Of a DNA stretch of 64,000 bases, positions 1 to 10,087 are shown one piece after another. Source of the stretch: Chryseobacterium sp. SN22 (GTDB lineage: Bacteria > Bacteroidota > Bacteroidia > Flavobacteriales > Weeksellaceae); the NCBI RefSeq assembly GCF_008329705.1, contig NZ_VTSX01000006.1, positions 62,001-126,000 on the forward strand. Reading direction: 5' to 3'. Position numbers and translations under genes: made by a program. Every line of letters begins with the position of its first letter. Within the stretch, counting starts at the first letter, position 1. The notes under the pieces are model-generated. The model saw only the letters and a list, made by a program, of their open reading frames with translations. It was not told the DNA's origin and did not search any database.

Positions 1-1
1 G

Positions 2-1861
2 CACCATGGGATGGAAGCCCGGCAGACCGACCGGTGCCATTCCTTCTGTTCCCATGCTATTGAGCATCCTGAAACTTTAATGCAGGTAGAAGATGCCATG
101 CAGGACCCGCGGTTTTCGGATAACCCCCTGGTTACAGGAAATCCGGATATCCGGTTTTATGCCGGGATGCCGCTGGTAGATGAAAAAGGCTATGCCCTGG
201 GTTCGCTGTGTGTAATTGACCAGAAGCCCGGCTATCTGAATGAAGCCCAGCAGAAAGCACTCCGTACGCTGGCACGGCAGGTTATCGACAAACTGTCGCT
301 CCGGAAACGCAACATCGAATTGCTCACTGCCAATGAAAAGCTTGAGCAGGCAAACCGATACCTTACGGAAACGGAAGAAAAATTGAAAACAACCAATACC
401 GAACTGGCGGACAGTAAAGAATGGCTGCAGACGATACTGGATATTGTAGGCGAGGGTATCGGCATTACCGATGAAAAAGGAAATACCATCTACACCAATA
501 AGCGCAGTACTGAAATCTTCAATGTTGAGGGAGAAACCTTGTTTTCCTTCACCGGATCCACAGCGTGGGAAAACCGCCGGCCTGACGGTTCCCCGCTTCC
601 TGCTGAAGAGCACCCGGTGACCATTGCGCTTCGTACCGGATCACCTATAACAAATTTTGTATTTATGGTAAGCGACCGACAGGGCAGTTCGGTGTACCTG
701 TGTATGAACGCCACACCGATTAAAGACAAGGAGGGAAAAATTACCGGTGCGGTCGTCAGCTTTTCCGATATTACGGAAAGCTATCTTTTGCAGGAGCAAC
801 TGAAAGACCGGGAAGAAAGACTGCAGATGGCCATTTCTTCCGCTAATCTGGGAACCTGGCATATGGATGCAGAGACCCGGAAATTTTTCCCTTCTCCCAG
901 GCTGAAAGAGCTGTTCGGCTATTACCCTGATGAAGAAATGCCGTATGATGCTGCTTTTGCCCAGATTGCCGATTCCCATCGGCAGCAGATTATTGATGCT
1001 GTTGAAACATCCGTTATCAAAGGGGAACCGTATGAGCTGGAATATCCGATCATCGGTTATCACGATAAGAAACTCCGCTGGGTATGCGCTACCGGCCATC
1101 TTTATACAAGAGCCGAAAATCCTCTGGTTTCTCATTTTTCCGGAACGATGGCTGATATTACCGAACGCAAGCTCGATGAACAGCGGCGCAGCGATTTTAT
1201 CGGTATGGTAAGCCATGAATTGAAAAACCCGCTTACAGCCATCGGGGGATATACATATCTTCTTCTGAAAAGAGCGCAGAAAAACAATGATGAAATGGTA
1301 TCTGAGGCCGCGGTTAAATTAAACCGGCAGATCAAACGGATGGAAGCACTGATCAATGGCTTCCTGGATGTAGCCCGGCTCGGCGAAGGAAAAATACAGC
1401 TCAACCGGTCTGCTTTCGATATGGCAGGCCTCGTGCGTATTGCTGAAGAAGAATCCCTGGCGACCATTACTTCCCATAAGGTTGTTTTTGCGCCGGTAGA
1501 CTTTACCCCGGTAGAGGCCGATAAAGATAAGATCGAACAGGTACTGGTGAACTTTATCAACAACGCCGTTAAATATTCACCTGAAGGCAGTACAATAAAT
1601 GTAAGTTGTGTAACTAAGGAAGGGAGAGCACGGGTATGCGTAACCGATGAGGGAATGGGAATCCCGGTAAAAGACCAGCCGTTTGTGTTCGACCGCTTCT
1701 ACAGGGTGGAAAGTGAAGGCATGAAAAATAAAAAAGGTTTTGGCATCGGTCTTTATATCTGTAAGGAAATCGTTGCGCGGCATCATGGAGAAATCGGCGT
1801 AGAGAGCACAGAGGGCAAGGGAAGTACATTCTGGTTTACATTGCCGGTGGCTAACCCTTAA
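2..1861 (+). CDS. GAF-PAS-PAS sensor histidine kinase, 5' end cut by window
   Basis: This is a soluble hybrid-free sensor histidine kinase. The first ATG lies at 11, but the frame is open to the window edge and the upstream codons (H-H-G) fit the usual FKSxHG lead-in of this GAF family, so the true start lies outside. Numbering from the ATG at 11: the rest of a GAF domain (about 1-95, ending CVIDQKP), a short coiled coil (100-135), two PAS domains (about 135-255 and 268-385), HisKA with SHELKNP (phospho-acceptor His402), and HATPase_c with NFINNAVKYS (N box), DEGMGIP and GFGIGLY. No membrane segment is visible, so it should sense a cytoplasmic signal. No response regulator is adjacent. It runs in the same direction as the next kinase but is separated by about 520 bp. 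Class is confident; the signal is unknown. Confidence 0.9.
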   Translation, partial: HHGMEARQTDRCHSFCSHAIEHPETLMQVEDAMQDPRFSDNPLVTGNPDIRFYAGMPLVDEKGYALGSLCVIDQKPGYLNEAQQKALRTLARQVIDKLSLRKRNIELLTANEKLEQANRYLTETEEKLKTTNTELADSKEWLQTILDIVGEGIGITDEKGNTIYTNKRSTEIFNVEGETLFSFTGSTAWENRRPDGSPLPAEEHPVTIALRTGSPITNFVFMVSDRQGSSVYLCMNATPIKDKEGKITGAVVSFSDITESYLLQEQLKDREERLQMAISSANLGTWHMDAETRKFFPSPRLKELFGYYPDEEMPYDAAFAQIADSHRQQIIDAVETSVIKGEPYELEYPIIGYHDKKLRWVCATGHLYTRAENPLVSHFSGTMADITERKLDEQRRSDFIGMVSHELKNPLTAIGGYTYLLLKRAQKNNDEMVSEAAVKLNRQIKRMEALINGFLDVARLGEGKIQLNRSAFDMAGLVRIAEEESLATITSHKVVFAPVDFTPVEADKDKIEQVLVNFINNAVKYSPEGSTINVSCVTKEGRARVCVTDEGMGIPVKDQPFVFDRFYRVESEGMKNKKGFGIGLYICKEIVARHHGEIGVESTEGKGSTFWFTLPVANP

Positions 1862-2022
1862 TTTATGCCTATACAGGCAATGGAACTGATAATCCGAATA
1901 AAAACATATAAAAAGGAGTTGATATGACTTTATGATAATATTTTTTCTGGTTTATATAATTTATTTATAAGCAGACGGTATTAATACCTTATTCTTGCTT
2001 CAGATATGCCTAAATAATACTG

Positions 2023-2214
2023 TTGAAAATTTTCAATATTGATACAAATAATGACGGAGAAATCCAGGTTTCCGAAGCCCGGGCAGTAGCAGGAATTAAA
2101 AATTACGCTGGATGCAAACTGTTTTTGAAGGTTTTTATCATTTTAAATCAAATGACAAATAAGCTGCTGCACATTACAGAAGCTTATTTCGTTTTAAGCC
2201 GAAGGGTGGGATGA
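2023..2214 (+). pseudogene. Remnant of an EF-hand-like surface protein
   Basis: A 63-codon reading frame without a convincing start (TTG) carries IDTNNDGEIQVSEA, an EF-hand-like motif. It is common in large secreted flavobacterial leucine-rich-repeat proteins, where it follows IPDANF-type repeats. Nothing else of such a protein is present, and the rest of the frame is low-complexity. The simplest reading is a decayed gene fragment in the 524-bp gap between the two kinases. The remainder of 1862-2385 holds nothing else recognisable apart from a possible -7 promoter element at 2348-2355. Confidence 0.35.
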
Positions 2215-2347
2215 ATATTTCTCCGCTGTGAAAATCAAAAATAATTTCGGGCTCCGGCGGCATGATTCTATGCTGCAAATATGTTTTGGTTTATAAATGC
2301 AGTTTTATGGTATGCTTTTTAGCAGGGCAGGGGCTTGAACGTATTTC

Positions 2348-2355
2348 TATTTTTG
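2348..2355 (+). promoter_or_regulatory. Possible Bacteroidota -7 element upstream of the second kinase
   Basis: TATTTTTG matches the TAnnTTTG consensus of the Bacteroidota primary sigma factor, 31 bp before the ATG at 2386. No good TTTG -33 element is found at the usual 19-21 nt spacing, so the call is weak. Confidence 0.3.
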
Positions 2356-2385
2356 TATTTTCGTGAACTGAAATTTTGAGCGACA

Positions 2386-4890
2386 ATGAAGGATCCGGTA
2401 CCACCCTTGAATTTTGAACAGTTAATCGATGTATTTTCTTTTATCAGCACGGCCACTGCCGTGCATGTTGGGGAAGATGCCCGGATAGAATTTGCCAACC
2501 AGGCGATGCTGACCATCTGGGGCCGCGGACCGGAAGTCATCGGAAAAGGCTTGGAAGAGGCGATGCCGGAACTGTCCGGTCAGCCTTTCGGTGAATTGTT
2601 TGCAAAAGTATGGCGGGAAGGCATTACCGTTTCGGGAAAAGATACCCCCGCAAAAATCTTAGTAGACGGAGTACTGGATACCTATTACTTTGATTTTGAA
2701 TACCGTGCCGTAAAAGATGGAAGCGGTTGTGTCATCGCCATACTGCATACCGCTACCGATGTAACAGAGCGTTACCTGAACAGACGCGAGCTGGAGGAGG
2801 CCGGCCGGAACAAACAGATGCTTATCCGCGAGCAATCCCTGAACGAGCAGCTTGCCGTGATGAATGAAGAATTAAGTGCAACCAATGAGGAGCTCCATGC
2901 AAGCCGGGAAGAGCTTTCCCGGATGAATGTAGAGCTGGAATATATGGTGGAAGACCGGGTAAAGGCATTGATTGAAAGCGAAGAGCGTTTCAGGTCTATG
3001 GCAGATAACACCGATGTACAGATCGCCGTACGCGATGAAACCGGACAGCTGATTTATTTTAACAAAGCCTGGTCGCAGCTCAGCGGACGGACGGCAGCTC
3101 AGCTGATCAGTACAGGATGGTATGATCTGATTCATCCCGACGACCGGCAGCAATTTATCGAAATTCATCAGCAGGCATTCGCCGAAAGAGTTTCCTACAG
3201 TGCCGAGATGCGGCTGCTTGGATCTGACGGCTCCTACCACTGGCTGCTGAAGAAAGGAACTCCGAGATTTTTTGCCGACGGAAGCTTTGCCGGATATATC
3301 AGCTCGTGCGTAGACATTACGCAGCAAAAACTTATTGAACAGCAGCTGAAAAAAATGAATGAAGAATTAGCTGCCTCCAATGAAGAATTGGCTGCTCTCA
3401 ATGAGGAACTGGCAACAATCAATGAAGAGCTTGCGGAATCCAATGATGAATTGCTGCTCAGTGAAGCGCGTTTCCGAAACCTTATCAGACAGGCACCGGT
3501 AGCCATTTGCGTAATCCGGGCTGAAGATCTGATTGTTACCGACGTTAATGACGGCTATCTGGAACTGGTAGGAAAATCCCGGGAACAGCTGGAAAAACGT
3601 CTGATCTGGGACGGTGTGGCTGAAGCCGCTGCAGTATATGCGCCGGTGATGCAGCAGGTTATCACTACCGGAACGGCCTTTCACGGAAGGGAGCACGAAC
3701 TTATCTTAAACCGCAACGGTGTAGATGAAACCATGTTTATCGATTTTGTTTACGAGCCGGTTACCGATCTGAAAGGTAAAGTAACATCCATCATGGTTGT
3801 TGGAAATGATGTGACTGATAAAGTGACATCGAGAAAGCAGATTGAAGATATAGAGGAAAGGAACCGCCTGGCGATTGAGGCGGCAGAGATCGGGACCTAT
3901 GAACTGAGCTACGAAAGCCAGTTTGTGATAGGCTCAAAACGGTTTAATGAAATTTTCGGGGTTACCAGCCCCGTTTCTAGAGCACAGGTGCTTGCCACCT
4001 TTCATCCTTTGGATACTCATCTCAGCGAACAGGCCCATGCCATTGCCCGAAAAACCGGAAAGCTTTTTTATGAAGCCCGTGTTCTGACCGCGGACGACGC
4101 TGTGAAATGGATCCGTCTGCAGGGAAATGTACATTACGATAGCGAAGGAAAAGTAAAGAAACTGTTGGGTACCGTGATGGATATTACCGCTTTAAAACAG
4201 ATCCAGCAGCAGAAGGACGACTTTATTTCAATTGCGAGTCATGAGCTGAAAACACCGCTTACCGGCCTGAAGGCCTCCCTGCAGCTTCTAGACCGGATGA
4301 AGGCAAACCCTACTGCTTTAATGCCCCGGTTGATTGAACAGTCCAACAAAAGTATGGATAAGATTTCCGAACTCGTGGAAGAGCTGCTGAACGTGACCCG
4401 TATCAACGAAGGCAAAGTGATTTTAAATAAAAAGAAGTTCAGCCTGGCAGATATGGTAGACGAATGCTGCTCCCATGTCCTGCAGCTTGGAACCCATGAA
4501 CTGGTGGTGGAAGGGGAAACGAATCTGCACATCACAGCAGATGAAAACCGGATCCAGCAGGTGGTTACGAATTTCATTAACAATGCTATTAAATATGCAC
4601 CCCAGAGCAGACAGATATTCCTGAAGATCGAACGTACCGGTGATGCAGTAAGGGTTTCGATCAGGGATACCGGCCCGGGCATTCCGGCAGATAAATTACC
4701 GCACCTGTTTGAACGTTATTACAGAGTAGACCCGCGGGGGATACAGGTTTCCGGACTCGGATTAGGCTTGTATATCAGTGCGGATATTATCGAACGCCAC
4801 GGCGGAAAAATCGGTGCTGAAAGCGTGGAAGGAGCAGGGAGTACATTCTGGTTTACGCTGCCTGATCAGGAGGAAGCAGCATTAAATTAA
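2386..4890 (+). CDS. Multi-PAS sensor histidine kinase
   Basis: This is an 834-residue soluble sensor kinase. It has an N-terminal PAS (about 10-130, ending DVTER), a coiled coil full of NEELxxxNEEL repeats (about 145-195), PAS 2 (about 200-320, ending DITQQK), a second NEEL-type coiled coil (about 325-360), PAS 3 (about 365-480), PAS 4 (about 490-605), HisKA with SHELKTP (His619) and HATPase_c with NFINNAIKYA, DTGPGIP and GLGLGLY. The alternating PAS and coiled-coil layout is typical of Bacteroidota cytoplasmic PAS kinases. No transmembrane helix and no receiver domain were seen, and no response regulator lies nearby. Its catalytic core is closely similar to that of the preceding kinase, so the two may be paralogues. 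Confidence 0.92.
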   Translation: MKDPVPPLNFEQLIDVFSFISTATAVHVGEDARIEFANQAMLTIWGRGPEVIGKGLEEAMPELSGQPFGELFAKVWREGITVSGKDTPAKILVDGVLDTYYFDFEYRAVKDGSGCVIAILHTATDVTERYLNRRELEEAGRNKQMLIREQSLNEQLAVMNEELSATNEELHASREELSRMNVELEYMVEDRVKALIESEERFRSMADNTDVQIAVRDETGQLIYFNKAWSQLSGRTAAQLISTGWYDLIHPDDRQQFIEIHQQAFAERVSYSAEMRLLGSDGSYHWLLKKGTPRFFADGSFAGYISSCVDITQQKLIEQQLKKMNEELAASNEELAALNEELATINEELAESNDELLLSEARFRNLIRQAPVAICVIRAEDLIVTDVNDGYLELVGKSREQLEKRLIWDGVAEAAAVYAPVMQQVITTGTAFHGREHELILNRNGVDETMFIDFVYEPVTDLKGKVTSIMVVGNDVTDKVTSRKQIEDIEERNRLAIEAAEIGTYELSYESQFVIGSKRFNEIFGVTSPVSRAQVLATFHPLDTHLSEQAHAIARKTGKLFYEARVLTADDAVKWIRLQGNVHYDSEGKVKKLLGTVMDITALKQIQQQKDDFISIASHELKTPLTGLKASLQLLDRMKANPTALMPRLIEQSNKSMDKISELVEELLNVTRINEGKVILNKKKFSLADMVDECCSHVLQLGTHELVVEGETNLHITADENRIQQVVTNFINNAIKYAPQSRQIFLKIERTGDAVRVSIRDTGPGIPADKLPHLFERYYRVDPRGIQVSGLGLGLYISADIIERHGGKIGAESVEGAGSTFWFTLPDQEEAALN

Positions 4891-5302
4891 TTCGGAGCAT
4901 ACATCGGATTAAGGGAAAAGGAGTTATTAGGCTAATAAGTGATACAGCGCATGGTCCAGGTAAAAAATGTAAGGAAAATTTGAGATTGGTCCACGAAGGT
5001 TCCTTTACAGGTTCCCGATACATTTCTCCCGCTGCGCTGCAAAAAACTCTTGAACGGACGCAGGACTGAACCGAGGTGAATCAAAAAAAACTCTTCATGT
5101 ATTCCTGGCTCCTATTAAACCGCTTCGTCACTTCGGATAGATATGAAAAAACCATATCGGGAAGCTGCTGATTGAAGACTAAGGTTGATCTTTCATAAAT
5201 TAGTTGTAATCAGTGACCGTTGATGTCCAAACCTTTGTAGTACTGTTAACCGGAAAAACTTCCGGCCTCCAGCGTGCTTCTTCCAGACTATTAACCTAAC
5301 TT
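4891..5302. other. Intergenic region between convergent kinases
   Basis: These 412 bp separate the converging kinase genes. No reading frame with recognisable coding character, RNA gene or strong terminator was found. A weak CCGGAA/TTCCGG pairing occurs near 5250-5265. Confidence 0.4.
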
Positions 5303-6502
5303 CTACTTCGGCAGCTGCAGGAAAAAGGTGCTTCCCTTTCCCCGGCCTTCACTTTCAGCCCAGACCCTGCCGCTGTGCATCTCTGCCAGGATTTTTACCG
5401 AATACAGTCCGAATCCGTGCGAGCGTTCATTGGCCGTAGGAACAGATGAAAGATTTGAAAATTTCGTAAACAGGAAATCGATCTCGGAACGGAGAATTCC
5501 CTGTCCTGTATCACTCACACTGAAAATCATCGAATCTTCATGTTCCCTGCATTCAACACAGATCTCCGATTCAGCAGGGGAGTATTTCGATGCATTGCTC
5601 AGATAATTGGTCAGGATATCAATAAGGCGGTGCCGGTCAGCTTTGATGCTCTTATCTGTTGAAATGTTGACGGTGATGCGTTGTTGCTTATTGTTAAGGA
5701 TCTGTCCGAGATTCATGCATACTTCTTCTATAATCTCTTTTGGGTTGATGGAAGTAATTTCCAGCTCAATATATTTTTCTTCCGCGGCCGCTTTATGCAG
5801 CATTTTGCTCAGGTGCTGTTCCGTGGATCTTGTATTCTCCACAATGGTATGGGCCAGCCGGTAGACAAGGTCGCCTTCCGTAGCTTTTCTCTGGAGATGC
5901 TGGGCGGAAATCAGGATGGAAGTAAGGGGATTTAGAATATTATGGACCATGTGGTGCAGGCGGTCGTCTGCTATTTTTGCAATCCTGCGTTTGGCTTTTA
6001 TGGATTCCAGCTTATCCAGCACCACTTCCGCAAGTTTTTTAAGAATGGAAACCTGCAGTTCTGAAATGCTTTCCCTTGGCTTGCTGTCGATAACGCATAC
6101 CGTTCCGATAATATAGCCGTCTTCGGTTTTTATCGGGGCTCCTGCATAGAATCGTATGCCTCCTTCACAGGCAATGTAGGGATTTTGTCTGAGATCATCA
6201 TACAGGTGGGTATCATTGATGACGGATAATTTATCCTCATGGATAGCCAGGGAGCAGAGGCTATCTTCACGCAGTACATGGTTGGTAGGAAAGTTGCTAA
6301 GATTGGATTTGAAGAAAACTTTATCGGAATCCACAAAATTCACAAAAGCCCCCGGTGCATCAAAAAGTTCTGCAGCAATGGAAGCAATATTGTCAAACGT
6401 CCGGTCCGTAGACGTATCGACGATGCAGTACTGATTCAGTTTTTCGATCCTTTCCTGCTCATTTTCAGGGATCAGGGAGGGCTTGGAAAAGTAATTTTTC
6501 AT
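5303..6502 (-). CDS. GAF-domain sensor histidine kinase with atypical H box
   Basis: The protein has an N-terminal GAF domain (about 20-160, ending CVIDSKP, the same family as the first kinase) followed directly by HisKA and HATPase_c. The frame extends to a TTG at 6538. I prefer the ATG at 6502 (399 residues) because a TAnnTTTG element lies at 6520-6527, between the two candidate starts. The ATPase domain is canonical: NYLSNASKYS, DTGQGI and HGFGLY. The H box is unusual: it reads VHNILNPLTS, so the acidic residue after the phospho-acceptor histidine (His187) is asparagine. No membrane helix and no adjacent response regulator. Kinase class is confident; whether autophosphorylation is normal is open. 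Confidence 0.88.
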   Translation of the reverse strand: MKNYFSKPSLIPENEQERIEKLNQYCIVDTSTDRTFDNIASIAAELFDAPGAFVNFVDSDKVFFKSNLSNFPTNHVLREDSLCSLAIHEDKLSVINDTHLYDDLRQNPYIACEGGIRFYAGAPIKTEDGYIIGTVCVIDSKPRESISELQVSILKKLAEVVLDKLESIKAKRRIAKIADDRLHHMVHNILNPLTSILISAQHLQRKATEGDLVYRLAHTIVENTRSTEQHLSKMLHKAAAEEKYIELEITSINPKEIIEEVCMNLGQILNNKQQRITVNISTDKSIKADRHRLIDILTNYLSNASKYSPAESEICVECREHEDSMIFSVSDTGQGILRSEIDFLFTKFSNLSSVPTANERSHGFGLYSVKILAEMHSGRVWAESEGRGKGSTFFLQLPK

Positions 6503-6519
6503 ATTTATGGATTTCTGTT

Positions 6520-6527
6520 CAAAAGTA
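6520..6527 (-). promoter_or_regulatory. Candidate -7 promoter element
   Basis: Read on the minus strand, TACTTTTG matches TAnnTTTG and ends 17 bp before the ATG at 6502. A -33 TTTG at standard spacing is not clear. Its main use is to favour the ATG at 6502 over the upstream TTG. Confidence 0.4.
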
Positions 6528-6784
6528 TTAAATTTCAAACACTTTACAGCGGTAAAATGAAATTAATTTAGACCGGTAAGGGATTGTTCCACTCTTGTTA
6601 TAACCCTAATGATGAATTGCTTTTGTCTGATGAAATAGGATCCGGGAATTTTAAGGGCCAGAACAGTTGTTTCAGGCTGCCAAAAAATAATTTATAGAAT
6701 CATATACTGAATCCGTGTTCATATATGTACGGATTCCACTTATTCTGTTAGCTTCAGCTTCTTGAATTAACTCCAGACAGCCTG

Positions 6785-7306
6785 CTAAAAAAGCGCATTC
6801 AGCACCTTTCGGCTCTGTTCCATTCCTACCCCGAAAACAACATGTGAACCGAATTCCCAGACCCACCATGAGGCCGGCATTTCATTTACTTTTGCCTGTA
6901 AGCCCAGCATCGGAACGGTGGAACCGTGGGTAAATGCCCAGACTGCAGCTCCTGCTGCAAGGCCTTCGCCCATTCTGAAGCGCCTGTTTCTGCTGACAAG
7001 CAGTACATAACTGACACCAATGACCGTACCCAATGCATAGTGGATGACTTTCATAGCCGTTAAGGTATCCTCTTCAGAAAGTACCCTATGGGTGGTATTG
7101 TGATATACTTCTTTCGCCAGAACCGCCGGAGGCATGTTCTGTGGATGACCGGTAACGTCGGCACCGCGAAGTTTCAGTTCATAAGGTTCCGGCGGGAACA
7201 TCTTTTCACCCAGCTTCTGCAGCGGCGGTTCCGCAAGCGATTTGATGAATGAAGCAACGAGGCCTACGGCAATTCCTTTTAAAATATTCTGGGTCAGGGT
7301 ATTCAT
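6785..7306 (-). CDS. DUF1440 (YagU-like) inner-membrane protein
   Basis: This is a 173-residue membrane protein of the DUF1440/YagU type, recognised from the N-terminal helix GIAVGLVASFIKSLAEPPLQ, the PPxP segment, and later hydrophobic helices (ALGTVIGVSYVLL and GLAAGAAVWAFTHG). The frame is open upstream to 7414 but that part overlaps the terminal region of the amylase-like gene. The ATG at 7306 gives the expected start with a helix right after it. It lies 68 bp downstream of the GH13 gene on the same strand and may be cotranscribed. E. coli YagU has been linked to acid resistance, but function here is not established. Confidence 0.75.
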   Translation of the reverse strand: MNTLTQNILKGIAVGLVASFIKSLAEPPLQKLGEKMFPPEPYELKLRGADVTGHPQNMPPAVLAKEVYHNTTHRVLSEEDTLTAMKVIHYALGTVIGVSYVLLVSRNRRFRMGEGLAAGAAVWAFTHGSTVPMLGLQAKVNEMPASWWVWEFGSHVVFGVGMEQSRKVLNALF

Positions 7307-7374
7307 AAATGTTTGATGAGGGATTACTATTCGGATCTGTTTAATAAAAGTTTCCTTCAGATGATACAGCAGTT

Positions 7375-8706
7375 TTAGATCTGTTCTTCGCGATGCAGGA
7401 TCATATATTCCCACGGTTCCATCGTCATAATTACTGTATCCGGAACTTTCTGCTCCTTTTTAGTAAAAAGGTTGGTATACATTCCCGTATCGAAAGAAGT
7501 ATCGAATTGTACGGTTACAGGCTTATTGCTGAGATTTATAAAAGTAAGCACCTTATCGCCTTCTTTTTCGCGGACAAAAGAGATTACCGCATCCATTTTA
7601 TCATTAACGATCCTTACCATTTCGCCGCCGTATTTACCATTCCACAACGCTTTATTTTTATGCTTTAAATTAAAAAGGGTGGTATAAAGCGGCTGATTCT
7701 GATAAGATTTCCAGTCGATAGGATCTTTTTCAAAAAATTCCAGCGAACGGTCCAGTCCTGATTCCTGGCCGCTGTAGACCAAAGGCATTCCATCCATCAT
7801 CACCGTGAAAACGGTTGCTGTATTTAAAGCTTTACCGAAATTGCTGTACTGGTCGCCTTCCCATGAATTTTTATCATGGTTGTCGATAAAGTTCAACCGG
7901 ATCCCTGCTTTCGGGAAAATGGAAACATGCTCTGCAATATAAGCTTCGGTAAGGATTTTTACACTCCTTTCATTCAGGGCCAGCTGGTGAAGGATATTCC
8001 ATAAAGTCCAGTTATAGGTGGCATCGAAGGCTTTACGGTGGAGTTCACGGTCCTCTGCTTCAGCCAGCATAAAAACAGGCTTGATGGCTTCAAGCTCCTC
8101 CCTTGCATTTTCCCAGAAATCGATCGGGACAAAACTTGCAATATCACACCGGTATCCGTCAAGGTCATATTCCTTAATCCAGAATTTCAGGGCTTCCGTC
8201 ATGTACTGGCGCAGTCCGGGATGGCTGTAATCCAGTTCGATAATATCATCATAATCCCTCCATCGGGTAGACTGGAAGGTATCTTTCCGTGATTTACGGT
8301 ACCATTCGGGATGATCGGAAACCATAGCATTGTCCCAGCTGGTGTGGTTGGCAACCCAGTCGATAATCACATACATTCCTGCTTCATGGATGGCTTTTAC
8401 CAGGCACCGGAAATCTTCTTCCGTCCCAAATTCCGGATTGATCCCGAAATAATCCTTTACGGAATAATAACTTCCCAAGGTTCCTTTCCGGTGAAGCTTC
8501 CCTATGGGATGCACCGGCATCAGCCAGATGATATCGATTCCCATTTCTTTAAGTCTCGGAAGCTGTCTTTCAACGGCCCTGAAGGTACCTTCCTCTGAGA
8601 ACTGGCGGATATTAAGTTCATAGACGGTTGCATTTTTCGCCCATTCCGGAAGGGTAATTTCTACATATTGTTCCGGCTGGTACCGGGAATCGGTGTGCTG
8701 TTCCAT
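7375..8706 (-). CDS. GH13 alpha-amylase family enzyme
   Basis: A 443-residue GH13 catalytic (beta/alpha)8 barrel with a short C-terminal beta domain. Conserved regions are present: DWVANH (region I, about 116-121), GYRCDIAS with the nucleophile Asp188, MLAEAE with the acid/base Glu216, and FIDNHD with the transition-state Asp278. There is no signal peptide, so it should act in the cytoplasm on alpha-glucans or maltodextrins, or transfer glucosyl units. Exact specificity (amylase, neopullulanase-like, trehalose-related) cannot be read from the sequence. It probably heads a small transcript with the DUF1440 gene. Confidence 0.9.
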   Translation of the reverse strand: MEQHTDSRYQPEQYVEITLPEWAKNATVYELNIRQFSEEGTFRAVERQLPRLKEMGIDIIWLMPVHPIGKLHRKGTLGSYYSVKDYFGINPEFGTEEDFRCLVKAIHEAGMYVIIDWVANHTSWDNAMVSDHPEWYRKSRKDTFQSTRWRDYDDIIELDYSHPGLRQYMTEALKFWIKEYDLDGYRCDIASFVPIDFWENAREELEAIKPVFMLAEAEDRELHRKAFDATYNWTLWNILHQLALNERSVKILTEAYIAEHVSIFPKAGIRLNFIDNHDKNSWEGDQYSNFGKALNTATVFTVMMDGMPLVYSGQESGLDRSLEFFEKDPIDWKSYQNQPLYTTLFNLKHKNKALWNGKYGGEMVRIVNDKMDAVISFVREKEGDKVLTFINLSNKPVTVQFDTSFDTGMYTNLFTKKEQKVPDTVIMTMEPWEYMILHREEQI

Positions 8707-9238
8707 AGTTGTATTTTGATGATAAAAGAAGCTTGTATACTATCAGACGTGAAAGAAATAAACGTACCATAATGGGAAAATCGGTTTTATTTAATATAAA
8801 TCAGATACGTAGGGATGCGGGGCCTTGAGGACCTCAACCACCGGGATGAGCATAAGTTCAGCACTTCGTTTTGTCATCCCTGCAGTGGATCTCAACATAG
8901 TATTAGAGAAAAGATTCAGTTTTAGATTTCTAATAAATGACGAAGAAATCACCTGCGGACTGCACGGATTTACACGGATGATTCGTTTACGGTAAATTTT
9001 CCTGTAAAGCTATAGGTAAAGTCTTTTTTACCTTTAGGTTTATTGAAAAGTTTGACAGAGTTCTCTAAAAATACTAACCGCAAAATTGGTTTCAGCGAAT
9101 TTTTTAAAGCAAATTTTGTAAGCAAAAAGAAAGATATGGTATCTAAATATTCTTCCTTTATACACTAAGGTTTAATTTTTGTAACCTTTAAAAAACGGCA
9201 AAAGCCGGCAATACCAAAATCACTTAAAAAAATAATAT
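8707..9238. other. Divergent intergenic region
   Basis: These 532 bp separate the divergently transcribed GH13 and GT32 genes, so both promoters should lie here. I found no full TTTG/TAnnTTTG pair. A stretch near 8955-8985 (CTGCGGACTGCACGGATT) looks like a dispersed chromosomal repeat, but no second copy occurs in this window. Nothing else is supported. Confidence 0.4.
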
Positions 9239-10033
9239 ATGATTCCTAAGAAAATACATTACTGCTGGTTCGGAGGCCAGGCAAAACACGAGCTGGCCGA
9301 ACACTGCATCGCATCCTGGAAAAAAATCCATCCCGATTACGAACTGGTAGAATGGAACGAAAGCAACGCGCCTCTTGAAGACAACAATTATGTAAAAGAA
9401 GCATTTGCCCAGAAAAAATGGGCTTTTGTATCTGATTATGTACGATCCAAAGTGATGTACGAACACGGAGGTATCTATATGGATACCGATATGGAGCTGA
9501 AGATGCCACTGGATGAATTCTTAAATGAAAAAGCTGTCTGTGGTTTTGAAGTAAAAGGCGTTCCGTATTCTGCATTCTGGATGGCTGAACCAGAGCATAA
9601 ACTTGCAGCGGATTTTGTAGCATATTATGACGCCCAGGACGGTTTCGAAGAACGGATCAATACCGATATCTTTTCGGAAATGCTGGAAAAAGAGTACGGG
9701 GCAGACCGTTACAGCGATACGATCCAGAAGCTTAAACATGACGTCACGCTGTATCCATCGGTTTATTTCTCGCAGGATCTGCCGAAAAACTATGTAAGCC
9801 ATCATTTCAACGGTTCCTGGTTTGGGGGTGATGAGGAGAACACGCATAAGAAAATGGTAAATACCTACGGACTTCTGGAGCGGCTGATCAGTCAGCCCGA
9901 CGCGGCAAAATCCATAGAAAGCATCATCAATAAACATAAAATTATCGACATAAATAAAGTACTGGAACTTTTTCCTGAAGAAAGCATCCGTACCTATCTT
10001 GAAACTGCGGAAGCAAGCCATGTGGGTGAATAG
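9239..10033 (+). CDS. GT32 glycosyltransferase
   Basis: This 264-residue protein is a family 32 glycosyltransferase (Gly_transf_sug type). It starts with IPKKIHYCWFGG, the typical N-terminus, has the helix AFVSDYVRSKVMYEHGGIY, and carries the metal-binding DXD as MDTDME (Asp82, Asp84). Such enzymes add hexoses to capsule or O-antigen chains from nucleotide sugars in the cytoplasm. There is no signal or membrane segment. It converges on the glycan operon to its right, sharing a bidirectional terminator. Confidence 0.88.
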   Translation: MIPKKIHYCWFGGQAKHELAEHCIASWKKIHPDYELVEWNESNAPLEDNNYVKEAFAQKKWAFVSDYVRSKVMYEHGGIYMDTDMELKMPLDEFLNEKAVCGFEVKGVPYSAFWMAEPEHKLAADFVAYYDAQDGFEERINTDIFSEMLEKEYGADRYSDTIQKLKHDVTLYPSVYFSQDLPKNYVSHHFNGSWFGGDEENTHKKMVNTYGLLERLISQPDAAKSIESIINKHKIIDINKVLELFPEESIRTYLETAEASHVGE

Positions 10034-10087
10034 CTGTATTGCGTTTGAAGCAACAATAAATACTTCATTTGAAGTTATGATAAAGGT

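Noticed and set aside
8955..8985. Dispersed repeat or insertion-sequence end
   Set aside because: Only one copy in the window, no transposase and no terminal inverted repeats.
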